This document shows, piece after piece, positions 11,572 through 20,848 of a stretch of DNA of 64,000 bases; within the stretch, counting starts at the first letter, position 1, and each line of letters opens with the position of its first letter. A program made the translations under genes and the position numbers. The stretch spans positions 11,777,420 through 11,841,419 of the forward strand of contig CM020620.1 of the NCBI GenBank assembly GCA_009829735.1, written 5' to 3'. Under the pieces are notes generated by a model. The model saw nothing but the letters and a program-made list of their open reading frames with translations. It was not told the origin of the DNA and ran no database searches. The stretch is from Pyropia yezoensis (taxonomy: Eukaryota; Rhodophyta; Bangiophyceae; Bangiales; Bangiaceae).

Positions 11572-11591
11572 TCCCCTGCTGCTCCACCAAA
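11572..11591 (-). other. El-2 primer-binding site
   Basis: On the minus strand the bases after the 5' LTR read TTTGGTGGAGCAGCAGGGGA, with the TGG typical of a match to a tRNA 3' CCA end. The same core (TGGAGCAGCAGGGGA) follows the El-3 5' LTR and every array LTR. I do not assign the tRNA isotype. Confidence 0.8.
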
Positions 11592-12060
11592 TGTGGCAAA
11601 AACCACTTGCACACCCTACACCCAAGTTGGGGCGGTGTACAAGGGCTGCCTGCCGTGTCGGGGGAACCGGAAGAAGTACAAGTCGCACACACTCTGTCCC
11701 TGTTGTGGGGCAAACCCCCCACTGACAAACAAGAGGATGGTGTGTGGTCCAACAGTTTCTTGGTCGGGACGGGGACGCAGGGCCAGGCCCCGCTGTCCCT
11801 CCCCTTATCCCCCCAGGGTCCCCTCAGAATCTCGCCACTCAGAATCTCCCACCCCAGCACCTGCCCACCGGGCCACACGAAAATTCAAGACGATAAATGC
11901 AGAAAACGCTCAAATCCAAGTTGGATTTACTACTAAGCTAACGATCCAAAACTTAGGGAATACGGACCCAAATGCAGGGGGAGGAACGGATCAGGCTAGT
12001 GGCCTGCCGCCCCTTGCATGGCACGTGTTGCCCCCCTACCTGGGGGTCAATACTGCCACA
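11592..12060 (-). repeat. El-2 5' LTR (LTR-2)
   Basis: Begins TGTGGCAAAAACC and ends TACTGCCACA. It is the upstream LTR for the minus-strand gag-pol and so should hold the element promoter, though I cannot point to a strong TATA box. Confidence 0.95.
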
Positions 12061-12065
12061 GTGGT

Positions 12066-12130
12066 CTGGCACCTGGTGTCCCTTGGTCGCCATCCCGGGT
12101 CGACGCCAAGTCAGGTCCAGGGATGCTACA
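12066..12130 (-). repeat. LTR-S, reverse copy, right part
   Basis: Continues the reverse LTR-S interrupted at 2689 and ends GGGATGCTACA, the reverse complement of the LTR-S 5' end TGTAGCATCCC. The bases that follow (TAGCT) do not match those before 2183 (AAGAA), so no TSD of the reverse LTR-S is visible. Confidence 0.9.
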
Positions 12131-12238
12131 TAGCTCCCTCCCTAGTCCGGCACGTCGTCAGGCCGTAGGAAGTGCCACCGTGCACAGCCTCGAGCACGTC
12201 CACACGAGTGCCGAGGTTGAGCGTCTTCGCCCTGAGCC

Positions 12239-12859
12239 GTGATCACCTTCCCCCTGCCCCCGCCTCCGTCGTCCTACACCTATGCCTTCCCGTTCCCCTT
12301 GGTTCTGGACGCCATATCCAGCTCCGAGATTCAGGTTGAGCCCGTGGCTCCGGGGGCGGGTCCCGCGGAGGACAACTCGGGTGAATGTGCCCCGCTCCTG
12401 CCTCTGGTTCCTCGGGTGTCGGCGCGGACGCCGGTCGTCACGGCGGAGAATGCGAGTCAAGTGCCCCCGGCTTCGGCGTCGCGCTCAGTCGAGACCCCCG
12501 CGGTGGGTCTCCCGGAGATGCTTCTCGGTCATGATTTCTTGGAGGCCCGGCACTGCACCACGGTTGTCGGGAACGTCAGCGCGGTCCGGTGCCAACAGGA
12601 CTGCCTAGCTATCTGGCGCAAGGAGCTCCAGCGCGGGGTGTTGACCGACATGGACAAGACGCGCCTGTACACGGCTGACCAGATGCGCCTGGCTGAAGAC
12701 CGCTCCCAGTGCTTTTCCGGTTCGTCTTGGGTTGCCCGCCTTGAGAATCTCCCATTTGCGCTGGTGGTGCATCTGCCCTTGACCGAGCACCGAGTGTCTG
12801 CGTCCGTGCTCCGGTGGCCGGAAGAGGACGATTACGTCCGCCGGGAACTCAAGGTTTGA
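12239..12859 (+). CDS. Unrecognised ORF, possible retroelement fragment
   Basis: A 206-codon frame between the reverse LTR-S and El-4. The first half is Pro/Ser/Ala-rich. A short patch 'EMLLGHDFLEARHC' (near 12518) resembles the last conserved strand of retropepsin-like proteases (I/L-L-G-x-D-F-L), and a Trp/Leu/Arg-rich C-terminal part follows. The start codon (ATC at 12239) is not convincing; an ATG occurs at 12282 in another frame. It may be a piece of an older gag-pro or of an accessory ORF. I would not assign a function. Confidence 0.35.
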   Translation: MITFPLPPPPSSYTYAFPFPLVLDAISSSEIQVEPVAPGAGPAEDNSGECAPLLPLVPRVSARTPVVTAENASQVPPASASRSVETPAVGLPEMLLGHDFLEARHCTTVVGNVSAVRCQQDCLAIWRKELQRGVLTDMDKTRLYTADQMRLAEDRSQCFSGSSWVARLENLPFALVVHLPLTEHRVSASVLRWPEEDDYVRRELKV

Positions 12860-12880
12860 AACGAGGCACTCAAGCGACCG

Positions 12881-13709
12881 TGAGGGTTCGACCATTACTT
12901 GATCCAAGTCGGTCGTCAAGCCACTGATGTCATGCTAACTGCATCCGTACTTGATCCGTGATCTTCTTCGGACCGCATCCTGTGGATTCTAGATCCTTCC
13001 GAAAGCTTCGAACGCCTTCCGGAAGAATCTTGAATCCCCCAAAGATCTTCCACGAATATACTTTAACACGTGGCAGGATGCGTGGCTTACAATGGCCCTG
13101 GGACCCCTCCAGAGGGCCCATTATGGAAGGCCAATAATGGTGCTGGAATTGCCATAGCTCGACGGGAACCAATAGTATCGCATATCCCGTTTCCAGCCTC
13201 TGGGACAACGTTCGGGAGCGTGTAGCGTGCTTACCAATAGTATGCAAGAACGATCTTGCAAGTAACCCTCCCCCTCAGATTGACCCTTCTGAGAGGGGGG
13301 TATGCCGCGACGAGTGCTGACCTGCGTTTTCGGACCACCTGGTGTGGCAAACAAGAGGGACTACGCCAAGGGCCCTGTGAGCGACCCGAGGGGTGTTCCA
13401 GAGGGTATAAAAGCGTGCGTGCCTGCGGCCGAGGGTGCAGAACGGAGGGAGGGCTCAAGCCCATCGACATAAACACCTTTGAACCCTAGGACCCGAGAAC
13501 GACCGACGTCAAGCTCATCCCCTTCGCACCCGTCTTCTTCGCGGACGTCTTCTTCGCGCGCACGTGTTGCGCGCGACCGACCGACACTGAGTAGGATGTC
13601 CGCCGTCGTACCGCGCGTGCGTTGAGGGTGGGCGCAGGGTGGCGAGCGAAGGACCGTGCGAGCACGAGTGTGCGGTCGCGGACGGCGCTTCGCTGCGCTT
13701 CACCTTACA
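12881..13709 (+). repeat. El-4 5' LTR
   Basis: 829 bp, closely matching 19835-20665, ending CTTACA. The likely promoter, TATAAAA at 13406-13412, lies about 300 bp before the LTR end. Confidence 0.92.
13406..13412 (+). promoter_or_regulatory. TATA box in El-4 5' LTR
   Basis: TATAAAA in the context GAGGGTATAAAAGCGTG; the same motif is kept in the 3' LTR at 20362-20368. Position and strand fit an RNA polymerase II promoter for the element. Confidence 0.65.
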
Positions 13710-14263
13710 TTTGGTAGCTTCAGATAGTTTCCTACCCTGCGTGCGTGCGTGCGTGCATGCGCTCCCGATACCAAGCTCTTTTGCGCGGTGAGGCAGCCTT
13801 CGGGCTCGCCGGCCTCTCCCCGGGTCTGTCGCGGGGCCCCACTGTATTCGGTTTGGCCTTATACCACCGGGCCATCGTGCCATTCGGGGTGGGTTCTTCC
13901 CTCACGGGGCTCCCTTCGTGCTGTCACCCCAGTCGGCCGTGTGCTGCTGGTGGGGGGTGTCGGTTCGGTTCCAACGGGGCGCACCATCGCGCGCCCGCGG
14001 GGCGGGTAACTACTGTGGGTTGACGGTTGGACTCCTCTGCGACGCGTCTCTGTGCAGGCTTGCTCGGTCCGGGAGGTTCTTGCTCTTTAACTGGACCGGG
14101 TCAGTCCCCCACAGGGCCGCAGGTGACGGGACTGTGGACCTTCCCGGGCTAAGCCTTGGTAAGCTCCCACTCCAGTGGCCTTCTCCAACAAGAAAGTGCA
14201 CAGCGAGTCTGGTCGTAGCGCTTCAGAGCAGCCTCCCTTGGTCCAGTGGCTGTGTGCCCGTAA
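13710..14263 (+). other. El-4 leader after the 5' LTR
   Basis: A 554-bp untranslated-looking stretch. It starts with the putative primer-binding site TTTGGTAGC and has a short TGCG tandem run at 13738-13756. Frames through it lack recognisable motifs. Confidence 0.6.
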
Positions 14264-14818
14264 CTGGATCAAGACAGTCTCCTCTGGGACGCGAGAAGCA
14301 GGAGCGTTTATCTGACACAGCAAGGGTGCTTGTGTGCTTATCTCGTTACTGTTCTTACCCAATCACCAGTGGAACCAGAGAACAAGAATACCAAGACCGG
14401 GGCGGGGACCCGCTCTGAACCCCCCCGTGTAGCAGACGCGGCGGCTGGACGTCGCCTACTGCTTCCGCCCCTTCCTCGTCGCCCTGCCTCGGACCAAGAA
14501 AAGGCGGCACCGCACCAAGTGGGCACGATCAAGCTTCGTACCGCGCGAGCCGTGGAACGACGCGCCCTTCGTGTGGAGAGCCGTGGCCCGAGTGGACGGA
14601 TTGCGAAGCCCAAGTTCAAGTGCGGCTACTGTCACGTGACCTGTTACGGCGAATCCAACTGGCGTGACCACCGCGCCTCTCGCCGGCACAAGAACAAGGT
14701 CAACCCTCCTCGTCTCCCTCATTGTGTGGACTGCAAGCGCGAGTTTGAGAGTGACGCCCACTACTATCGCCACCTGCGCGGCCTTTCCCACATCAAGACA
14801 GTAAATAAGCAGGCCTAA
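14264..14818 (+). CDS. El-4 extra ORF with two U1/matrin-type C2H2 zinc fingers
   Basis: The frame is open from 14264 to the TAA at 14816-14818 but has no ATG before the zinc fingers, so the start is unclear (splicing, or decay at the 5' end). The C-terminal ~60 residues hold two fingers of exact spacing C-x2-C-x12-H-x5-H: 'CGYCHVTCYGES..H..H' and 'CVDCKREFESDA..H..H'. This spacing is that of the U1-C/matrin/JAZ type, which often binds RNA or double-stranded RNA. The region before is basic and Pro/Ala-rich. The stop lies only a few bases before the gag ATG at 14822, so the two are probably on the same transcript. A role in RNA packaging or particle function is inference. Confidence 0.65.
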   Translation: MDQDSLLWDARSRSVYLTQQGCLCAYLVTVLTQSPVEPENKNTKTGAGTRSEPPRVADAAAGRRLLLPPLPRRPASDQEKAAPHQVGTIKLRTARAVERRALRVESRGPSGRIAKPKFKCGYCHVTCYGESNWRDHRASRRHKNKVNPPRLPHCVDCKREFESDAHYYRHLRGLSHIKTVNKQA

Positions 14819-14821
14819 GCC

Positions 14822-15655
14822 ATGGAGTCCGGTAACGCCGGCGGTGGAGGCTCTGCAACTGTGACGCCTGAGGCATGGACTTAAATTACATCGTATGTCC
14901 GAAGCCTATTGGCCGACACGGCGAGACTGAAGGAGCAGCCGACGGCGACGCAAGCACACGTTGTGCGAGCTCCAAGTGGACCCAAGCCGAACAAGCCAAG
15001 CACGTTCTCCGGAAAGCTGGGGACCGTCGATGCATGGGTATCCCATATGGACCAGTATCTTGCTGGGACGGATCCGGGCCAAGCCCTGGCCATTGCGAAG
15101 ACTTATCTTCAAGGTGAGGCGCTTGCGTGGTACCAGTCTTATGCGGCCTCGAGCGCTGTAGCGGATTGGCCAAGTCTTCGCGATGCCATAACGCATCGGT
15201 TTGACCCCCTGAACAAGGAACAAGCGGCGCGGAACCTCCTGCACAAGTGGCGGCAGATCAAGGACGTGACAACATACAACAAGACTTTCCATTCCATTGT
15301 CCAGGACATCCCGAGCCTCACCATGCCCGAGAAGATTGATCGGTACAGCCGTGGACTTCAGTCGTACATCGGGGAAGTACTGTGCACCAAGCAATACGAA
15401 TCTGTGGAGCCTCTCATGCTGGATGCGCTGAAGGTGGAAGCGGCGAAACGCGGAAGCTATCGTAGCGGCGCTCAAAGCAATGCGTGCCAGGCAGCAGCAT
15501 CGAAGGCCGAGTCGACTCCGATGGATATCTCTGCTGTGCAAGTGATGCGTCTGACCCCCGAGGAGCGAAAGAGATGCATGCGCGACGGACTTTGTCTGCG
15601 CTGCCGGGAGAAGGGCCACCTCTCTTGGAGCTGCCCAAAAGCGAGGCGGAACTGA
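14822..15655 (+). pseudogene. gag: El-4 Gag with CCHC knuckle, early in-frame TAA
   Basis: The frame starts at ATG 14822 and reads 278 codons to 15655, with a TAA at 14882-14884. After the stop comes a standard Ty3/Gypsy capsid domain ('KPSTFSGKLGTVDAWVSHM', 'AKTYLQGEALAWYQSY', 'FDPLNKEQAARNLLHKW') and one CCHC knuckle 'CLRCREKGHLSWSC' near the end. No in-frame ATG lies between the TAA and the capsid domain, so the stop probably inactivates this copy. Confidence 0.88.
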
Positions 15656-16281
15656 GGCAGGATCCGATTGCGGATACGCATCCCGCTCCAGTTCCGGAAT
15701 TGGCCTTTCAGCGGCCTCATCTCGGTCTGCTGAGTGCAATCGGGACCGTGCATGGGGAGCGCGCTAAGATCCTGTTCGACGACTGCGCGATGAATAATTT
15801 TGCATCAACGAAGCTGATTGAGCGGCTGAAGATCAAGACCATTGCATCAACAGAATATGCGCGGATGCCTCATGGGAAGCTTCACCCGTTGACATCCACT
15901 GCAACACCTGTGAGGCTGAAAGTTCGCCGGTACCAAGTAAGCCTGCATTAGGCCGTGTTCCCGCTGACTGAATATGACATCATTCTGGGCAAGAAATGGC
16001 ACGAAGACTTCGACGTGCAGAAGAACTACCGCAAGAATAAGGTGACGTTCCGGAAACGTGGTAAACCTATATCTATTTGTGCTACCCTGGACAAGTCGAA
16101 GACGCTGATAAGCAAGCAGAAGCTGGCCTAGATTCTCAAGCGGGGCCAAACTGCCTTTGCTATCTTCCTGAGACCCAGCGAGGTGTCTGCTGCGTTGGAG
16201 ATTAACTTCACGGTTGTTCAACACTCGACTGAAGACCCAAGAAAGAAGAAGCTGATACTCGAGTTCAAAGATGTCTTCCCC
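15656..16281 (+). pseudogene. pol: El-4 protease region, stop-ridden, interrupted by solo LTR
   Basis: In frame with 15484-15951, the segment 'GLLSAIGTVHGERAKILFDDCAMNNFAS' occupies the place of the retropepsin active site; the usual D-S/T-G is D-D-C here, so catalysis is doubtful. After a TAG at 15949-15951 the same frame continues with 'YDIILGKKWHEDFD', the late retropepsin strand, and meets another TAG at 16129-16131. It ends in 'LEFKDVFP' just before the RT, where the LTR-2 solo copy sits. Confidence 0.75.
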
Positions 16282-16751
16282 TGTGGCAGTATTGACCCCC
16301 AGGTAGGGGGGCAACACGTGCCATGCAAGGGGCGGCAGGCCACTAGCCTGATCCGTTCCTCTCCCTGCATTTGGGTCCATATTCCCTAAGTTTGGGATAG
16401 TTAGCTCAATAGTAAATCCAACTTGGATTTGAGCGTTTTCTGCATTTATCGTCTTGAATTTTCGTGTGGCCCGGTGGGCAGGTGCTGGGGTGGGAGATTC
16501 TGAGTGGCGAGATTCTGAGGGGACCCTGGGGGGATAAGGGGAGGGACAGCGGGGCTTGGCCCTGCGTCCCCGTCCCGACCAAGAAACTGTTGGACCACAC
16601 ACCATCCTCTTGTTTGTCAGTGGGGGGGTTTGCCCCACAACAGGGACAGAGTGTGTGCGACATGCACTTCTTCCGGTTCCCCCGACACGGGAGGCAGCCC
16701 TTGTACACCGCCCCAACTTGGGTGTCGTGTGTGTAAGTGGTTTTTGCCACA
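16282..16751 (+). repeat. Solo LTR-2 in El-4 pol
   Basis: A 470-bp copy of the El-2 LTR in opposite orientation to El-2 (TGTGGCAGTATT...TTTTTGCCACA), flanked by a perfect 5-bp TSD TCCCC (16277-16281 and 16752-16756). A single LTR with a TSD marks an insertion followed by LTR-LTR recombination. Confidence 0.93.
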
Positions 16752-16756
16752 TCCCC

Positions 16757-17127
16757 GACAACCTACCAAAAGGTCTACCTCGTGAAAGAAAGCAGCGGTT
16801 CAAGATCGATCTCGTGGACGACGCGGCACCCCATAAGAAGGGTATCTATCGTCTGTCCGAAGCGGAGTGCGAAAACCTCTCCGGCAGATTCGCGACCTGC
16901 TGGATAAGGGCTCTATACAAGCAAGCACTTCTCCATGGGGTGCACCGGTACTTTTTGCGGTCAAGAAAGATGTGGGACTCCGTCTTTGTATTGACTAGCG
17001 AGCACTGAATAAGCAGACAATCAAGAACTGCTACCCGCTGCCACGTATTTACGACATCTTTGACAACCTTCGCAGCGCCAAGATCTTTTCGACGCTGGAT
17101 CTCCGGTCTGGCTATCACCAGATTCGG
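16757..17127 (+). pseudogene. pol: El-4 RT, N-terminal part, frameshifted
   Basis: Pieces in two frames spell the start of a Ty3/Gypsy RT: '[14 protein letters not shown]', then after a frame change '[16 protein letters not shown]' or, in the other frame, the expected 'SPWGAP.LFAVKKD' block. The 'CIDYR' motif has TAG in place of its Tyr codon (about 17014-17016). The fingers domain is recognisable but cannot be translated in one frame. Confidence 0.7.
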
Positions 17128-18492
17128 ATGGACCCCGAGTCGATCTCACTGACGGCTTTTCGAACGCGGTATTGGCTGTTCGAGTTCCTCGTCTTACCAT
17201 TTGGTTTGTGCAACGCCCCGTCGGCGTTCATGAATCTTATGAACGACGTCCTCCGGCCATACATCGACCGCTTCGTCTGCGCCTACCTGGACGACATCCT
17301 CATATACAGCAAGTCTGTGGACGAGCACCTGTTTCATCTGCGGAATGTGCTCACGACGCTGCGAGAGCACAAGCTGTATGCAAAGCTGTCTAAGTGCGAG
17401 TTTGGTCGTACATCTGTCGGTTTTCTCGGCCATGTCGTGTCGCCGAAAGGCTTTGAGATGGAACGCACGAAAACCGAGTCCATCCGGATGTGGCCGACTC
17501 CTAGGACCAAGAAGGATGTGCAGTCTTTCCTGGGCCTTGTCAACTTCTACCGGCGATTTGTACGCGGTATGGCGGAGATTGCTAAACCACTAACGGAGTT
17601 GACTGGGAACATCGACTTTGCATGGACAAAAGCGCATGAAGATTCTTTCCGCACGCTCAAGGAGCGAGTGGCGAGTGCGCCTGTGCTGCGGCCGTTTGAC
17701 CCAGACCTGTTCGTGATTGTGTCCACGGACGCCAGTGGCTGCGCTATAGGGGCTGTTCTAGAACAGGACGACGGTATGGGACGTCGCCCAGTGGCCTTCT
17801 TTTCGCAGACACTGAACATTCGCGAACAGCGGTACACCATACGAGACAGGGAACTGTTGGCCATTGTTCAGGCTATCAGACACTGGCGGTGTTACCTGCA
17901 TGGACGATCTTTTGACGTTCATACCGACCACGAATCCCTTCGCTACCTGAGAACCCAAGACAAGCTGAACGGTCGGCAAGTGCGCTGGCTGGAGACGCTG
18001 GAGCAACACGACTTCCGCATCACGCCTGTGCCTGGACCAAAGAACGTGGTAGCGGATGCCCTCTCGAGGAAGGACGAGAATGTCGAACCTCGAACCGAGG
18101 CTAACGCGGAACTCTTGAAGCGCGTACTACGCAAGGCGCTACCGAGAACAACCATCAATCCCGAGAAAACCAAAGAACCACGGAAAACCAAAGAACCACG
18201 GAAAACCAAAGAACCACGGAAAACCAAAGAACCACGGAAAATCAAAGAGCCACGGACAATCAAAGAGCCACGGACAATCAAAGAACCAGAGAAAGAACAA
18301 GAACCAAGGAGTCCTGGAGAATCACGGACTTCCAAGGAACCCGAGAATGAGCTACAAGTGAACAACCTCATGACATTCGAGATGGACCCAGACAAGCTCG
18401 CTACGCTCCACACTGAGTACCATGCGGACCCCGAGTTTTCCAAACTCTACGAGAACCCAGTGTTGCCCTACCGTAAAGACAAGGGGTTGTAA
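17128..18492 (+). CDS. pol: El-4 RT palm/thumb, RNase H and a Lys-Glu-Pro repeat linker
   Basis: A 454-codon open frame continues the RT: 'LPFGLCNAPSAFMNLMND', catalytic 'AYLDDILIYS' (near 17281-17310) and the thumb 'FLGLVNFYRRFVRGMAEIAKPL'. RNase H follows with 'VIVSTDASGCAIGAVL' (first Asp), 'RDRELLAIV' (Glu) and 'FDVHTDHESL' (Asp). After 'VVADALSRKD' comes a linker with about seven copies of a 6-residue unit like K-T-K-E-P-R (bases ~18163-18289), and then the start of the integrase N-terminus. A TAA at 18490-18492 splits it from the integrase in the same frame. Confidence 0.85.
   Translation: MDPESISLTAFRTRYWLFEFLVLPFGLCNAPSAFMNLMNDVLRPYIDRFVCAYLDDILIYSKSVDEHLFHLRNVLTTLREHKLYAKLSKCEFGRTSVGFLGHVVSPKGFEMERTKTESIRMWPTPRTKKDVQSFLGLVNFYRRFVRGMAEIAKPLTELTGNIDFAWTKAHEDSFRTLKERVASAPVLRPFDPDLFVIVSTDASGCAIGAVLEQDDGMGRRPVAFFSQTLNIREQRYTIRDRELLAIVQAIRHWRCYLHGRSFDVHTDHESLRYLRTQDKLNGRQVRWLETLEQHDFRITPVPGPKNVVADALSRKDENVEPRTEANAELLKRVLRKALPRTTINPEKTKEPRKTKEPRKTKEPRKTKEPRKIKEPRTIKEPRTIKEPEKEQEPRSPGESRTSKEPENELQVNNLMTFEMDPDKLATLHTEYHADPEFSKLYENPVLPYRKDKGL
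18163..18289 (+). repeat. 18-bp minisatellite coding for a Lys/Glu/Pro linker
   Basis: About seven tandem 18-bp units of the type AAAACCAAAGAACCACGG, the later ones slightly changed (ATC for ACC, GAG for GAA). The unit length is a multiple of three, so copy number can vary without breaking the frame. Confidence 0.85.
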
Positions 18493-19839
18493 CTCATAGG
18501 TGACCGCACGTGCATCCCCGCTGGTACTCACCGACTTGCTGTACTCCATGAAAATCACGATGTGCCAAGCCAAGGGCACATGGGAGTTCGCAAGACAACC
18601 AAGAACCTGGTAGATAAGTTCTACTGGAAGAAGCTGAGACAAGACGTCAAAGAATACGTGGAGACATGTGATCCTTGCCAACGCAATAAGAGCAGAACGG
18701 AATCACCTCTGGGTCACCTCCAACCACTAGAACCACCGAAGGAGCGATGATCAAGCGCCTCTATGGACTTCATCACACCACAACCCAAGACTGCCCGAGG
18801 GCACACTGGTCTGCTGGTCGTCGTCGACCGACTGTCGAAGATGATACGCCTAGCAGCGACCAAGAGCGGTGCCTCGGTGCCCCACGTGGCCAAGCTGTTC
18901 TACGACCACATGTATAGAAACTTTGGTCTACCTGCAAGCATCATAAGCGACCGAGACCCTGTCTTCATGCCCAAGTTCTGGAAGGCGCCGATGGATAAGA
19001 TGGGTGTGCGAATGCGCCCATCGTCAGCGTACCACCCGCAGACCGATGGACAGACGGAGATCATGAACAAGAAGATCGAAGAAGTGCTGCGCTGCTTTGT
19101 CGACCACAATCAATCGAACTGGGACCTGATTCTCACGGACGTGGAAGTGGCGAACAACCAATCCACGAATTCCGTTACGACTCACACGCCGTTTTATCTG
19201 GCGTACGGATTGAACCCCAAGACCGTCCCCTTTGACCTCATTCGGGGAACGAACGACAAGCTACCTGCTGCAGCGGAATGGCTTTCATCTCTGAGCGCGG
19301 CTCACAAGACGGCAACGGACGCGATCCGTCAAGCGAATGCCTACCGAGCTGCGTACGCCAATCGATCTCGGGGTACCTGCGACCTGAAGGTCGGCAACTA
19401 CGTCCTACTAAGCGCCAAGAACCTGATGCCTGAGTCATATCAAGGAGCGCGCAAGCTGATGTCCAAGTACTCGGGACCCTACCGCAGCGCGGAGGCTGTT
19501 ACTCCGGTGACCTTTCGACTCGACCTGCCCACCACTGTCCTGGAACGCAAGCTACACAATGCGTTCCACGCCAGCCTACTGACGCCTTACAGGGCTGACG
19601 AGAACTTCGATCGTCGCCCTGTTCCGGCTCCACCGGTAGCCCTGACTGCCGGCCCTGTGGAGTACGAGGTCAACAAGATCCTGCGCTCCCGCAAGCGATG
19701 CGGTCGTACGCAGTATCGGGTGTCATGGAAAGGCTACGATGACACGGAGAACCAATGGATCTCGGAGGCGGACCTCCATGCCCCTGCTCTACTCCGGGCG
19801 TTCCACAAGCGGGGAGCGTCTTCAGGGGGGGAGATGTAA
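18493..19839 (+). pseudogene. pol: El-4 integrase with C-terminal chromodomain, one in-frame TGA
   Basis: Same frame as the RT. The zinc-binding N-terminus ('HENHDVPSQGHMG...CDPCQRN') reads to a TGA at 18748-18750. The core follows from 18763: catalytic Asp in 'MDFITP', Asp in 'IISDRDPVF' 61 residues later, and Glu in 'DGQTEIMNK' with 35 residues between, a proper D-D-35-E set. A GPY/F-like segment ('KLMSKYSGPYRSAEAV') and 'NAFHASLLTPYR' lead to a classical chromodomain 'YEVNKILRSRKR...WKGYDDTENQW', with the aromatic residues (Y, W, W) that read methylated histone tails in related domains. This suggests targeting to heterochromatin. The stop codon overlaps the 3' LTR start at 19835. Confidence 0.88.
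19824..19834 (+). other. El-4 polypurine tract
   Basis: AGGGGGGGAGA immediately before TGTAAG of the 3' LTR; it also codes for the C-terminal residues of the integrase. Confidence 0.8.
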
Positions 19840-20665
19840 GCGTTCGACCCTTACTTGATCCAATTCGGTCGTAAAGCCACTGATGTCATGCTAACTGCAT
19901 CCGTACTTGATCCGTGATCTTCTTCGGACCGCATCCTGTGGATTCTAGATTCTTCCGAAAGCTTCGAACGCCTTCCGGAAGAATCTTGAATCCCCCAAAG
20001 ATCTTCCATGAATAAACTTTAACACGTGGCAGGATGCGTGGCTTACAGTGGCCCTGGGACCCCTCCAGAGGGCCCATTATGGAAGGCCAATAATGGTGCT
20101 GGAATTGCCATAGCTCGACGGGAACCAATAGTATCGCATATCCCGTTTCCAGCCTCTGGGACAACGTTCGGGAGCGTGTAGCGTGCTTACCAATAGTATG
20201 CAAAAACGATCTTGCAAGTAACCCTCCCCCTCAGATTGACCCTTCTGAGAGGGGGGTATGCCGCGACGAGTGCTGACCTGCGTTTTCGGACCACCTGGTG
20301 TGGCAAACAAGAGGGACTACACCAAGGGCCCTGTGAGCGACCCGAGGGGTGTGCCAGAGGGTATAAAAGCGTGCGTGCCTGCGACCGAGGATGCAGAACG
20401 GAGGGAGGGCTCAAGCCCATCGACATATACACCTTTGAACCCTAGAACCCGAGAACGACCGACGTCAAGCTCATCCCCTTCGCACCCGTCTTCTTCGCGG
20501 ACGTCTTCTTCGCGCGCACGTGTTGCGCGCGACCGACCGACACTGAGTAGGATGTCCGCCGTCGTACCGCGCGTGCGTTGAGGGTGGGCGTAGGGTGGCG
20601 AGCGAGGGACTGTGCGAGCACGAGTGTGCGGTCGCGGACGGCGCTTCGCTGCGCTTCACCTTACA
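19835..20665 (+). repeat. El-4 3' LTR
   Basis: 831 bp, begins TGTAAGCG and ends CTTACA. It contains TATAAAA at 20362-20368 and differs from the 5' LTR by scattered substitutions and its intact first bases. Confidence 0.92.
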
Positions 20666-20848
20666 AGGACGCTCCTACGGCGCAGCGCGCGCGCCGGGAG
20701 TATTACTTGGGGAGGAGAAAGGTGGGAGCTACGGGGGCTTGGAGAAGGGAAGAGGCGGAGAGAAGGGTAGCTCGAACTGGTGCTTGCTTGTTTTCTAGTA
20801 TTTCCATTCTTGTAGTGCTTCTCTCCTTGATACACCCGTTCCCTTTTC
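20666..20848. other. Gene-free flank between El-4 and El-5
   Basis: 183 bp; pyrimidine-rich on the plus strand from about 20818, which could be the polypurine tract of El-5 read on the minus strand. No LTR of El-5 is recognised. Confidence 0.4.

Larger units (their letters stand above)
2690..12060 (-). mobile_element. El-2: full-length Ty3/Gypsy element (minus), with convergent accessory ORF
   Basis: A 9,371-bp element with two 469-bp LTRs, TG...CA ends (TGTGGCA/TGCCACA), a perfect 5-bp TSD GTGGT (2685-2689, 12061-12065), a primer-binding site beside the right LTR and a polypurine tract beside the left LTR. On the minus strand it carries gag then pol; on the plus strand, between the pol end and the 3' LTR, an extra ORF reads toward pol. 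The LTRs differ at about 7 of 469 positions by eye, so the insertion is fairly young. Four in-frame stops (two in gag, one in pol, one in the accessory ORF) suggest it is not autonomous as sequenced. Confidence 0.93.
12881..20665 (+). mobile_element. El-4: chromodomain Ty3/Gypsy element (+), decayed
   Basis: Two LTRs of about 830 bp (12881-13709, 19835-20665) flank a leader, a zinc-finger ORF, gag, protease, RT-RNase H and integrase-chromodomain on the plus strand. A purine tract AGGGGGGGAGA (19824-19834) abuts the 3' LTR and TTTGGTAGC (13710-13718) follows the 5' LTR as a likely primer site. The first bases of the 5' LTR differ from those of the 3' LTR (TGAGGG against TGTAAGC), and flanking 5-mers (GACCG, AGGAC) do not match, so no TSD is preserved. 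Several in-frame stops, a frameshift near 16900 and a solo LTR inside pol show it is inactive. Confidence 0.9.

Noticed and set aside
13738-13757. TGCG tandem run as a functional site
   Set aside because: Short simple repeat in a non-coding leader with no further support.
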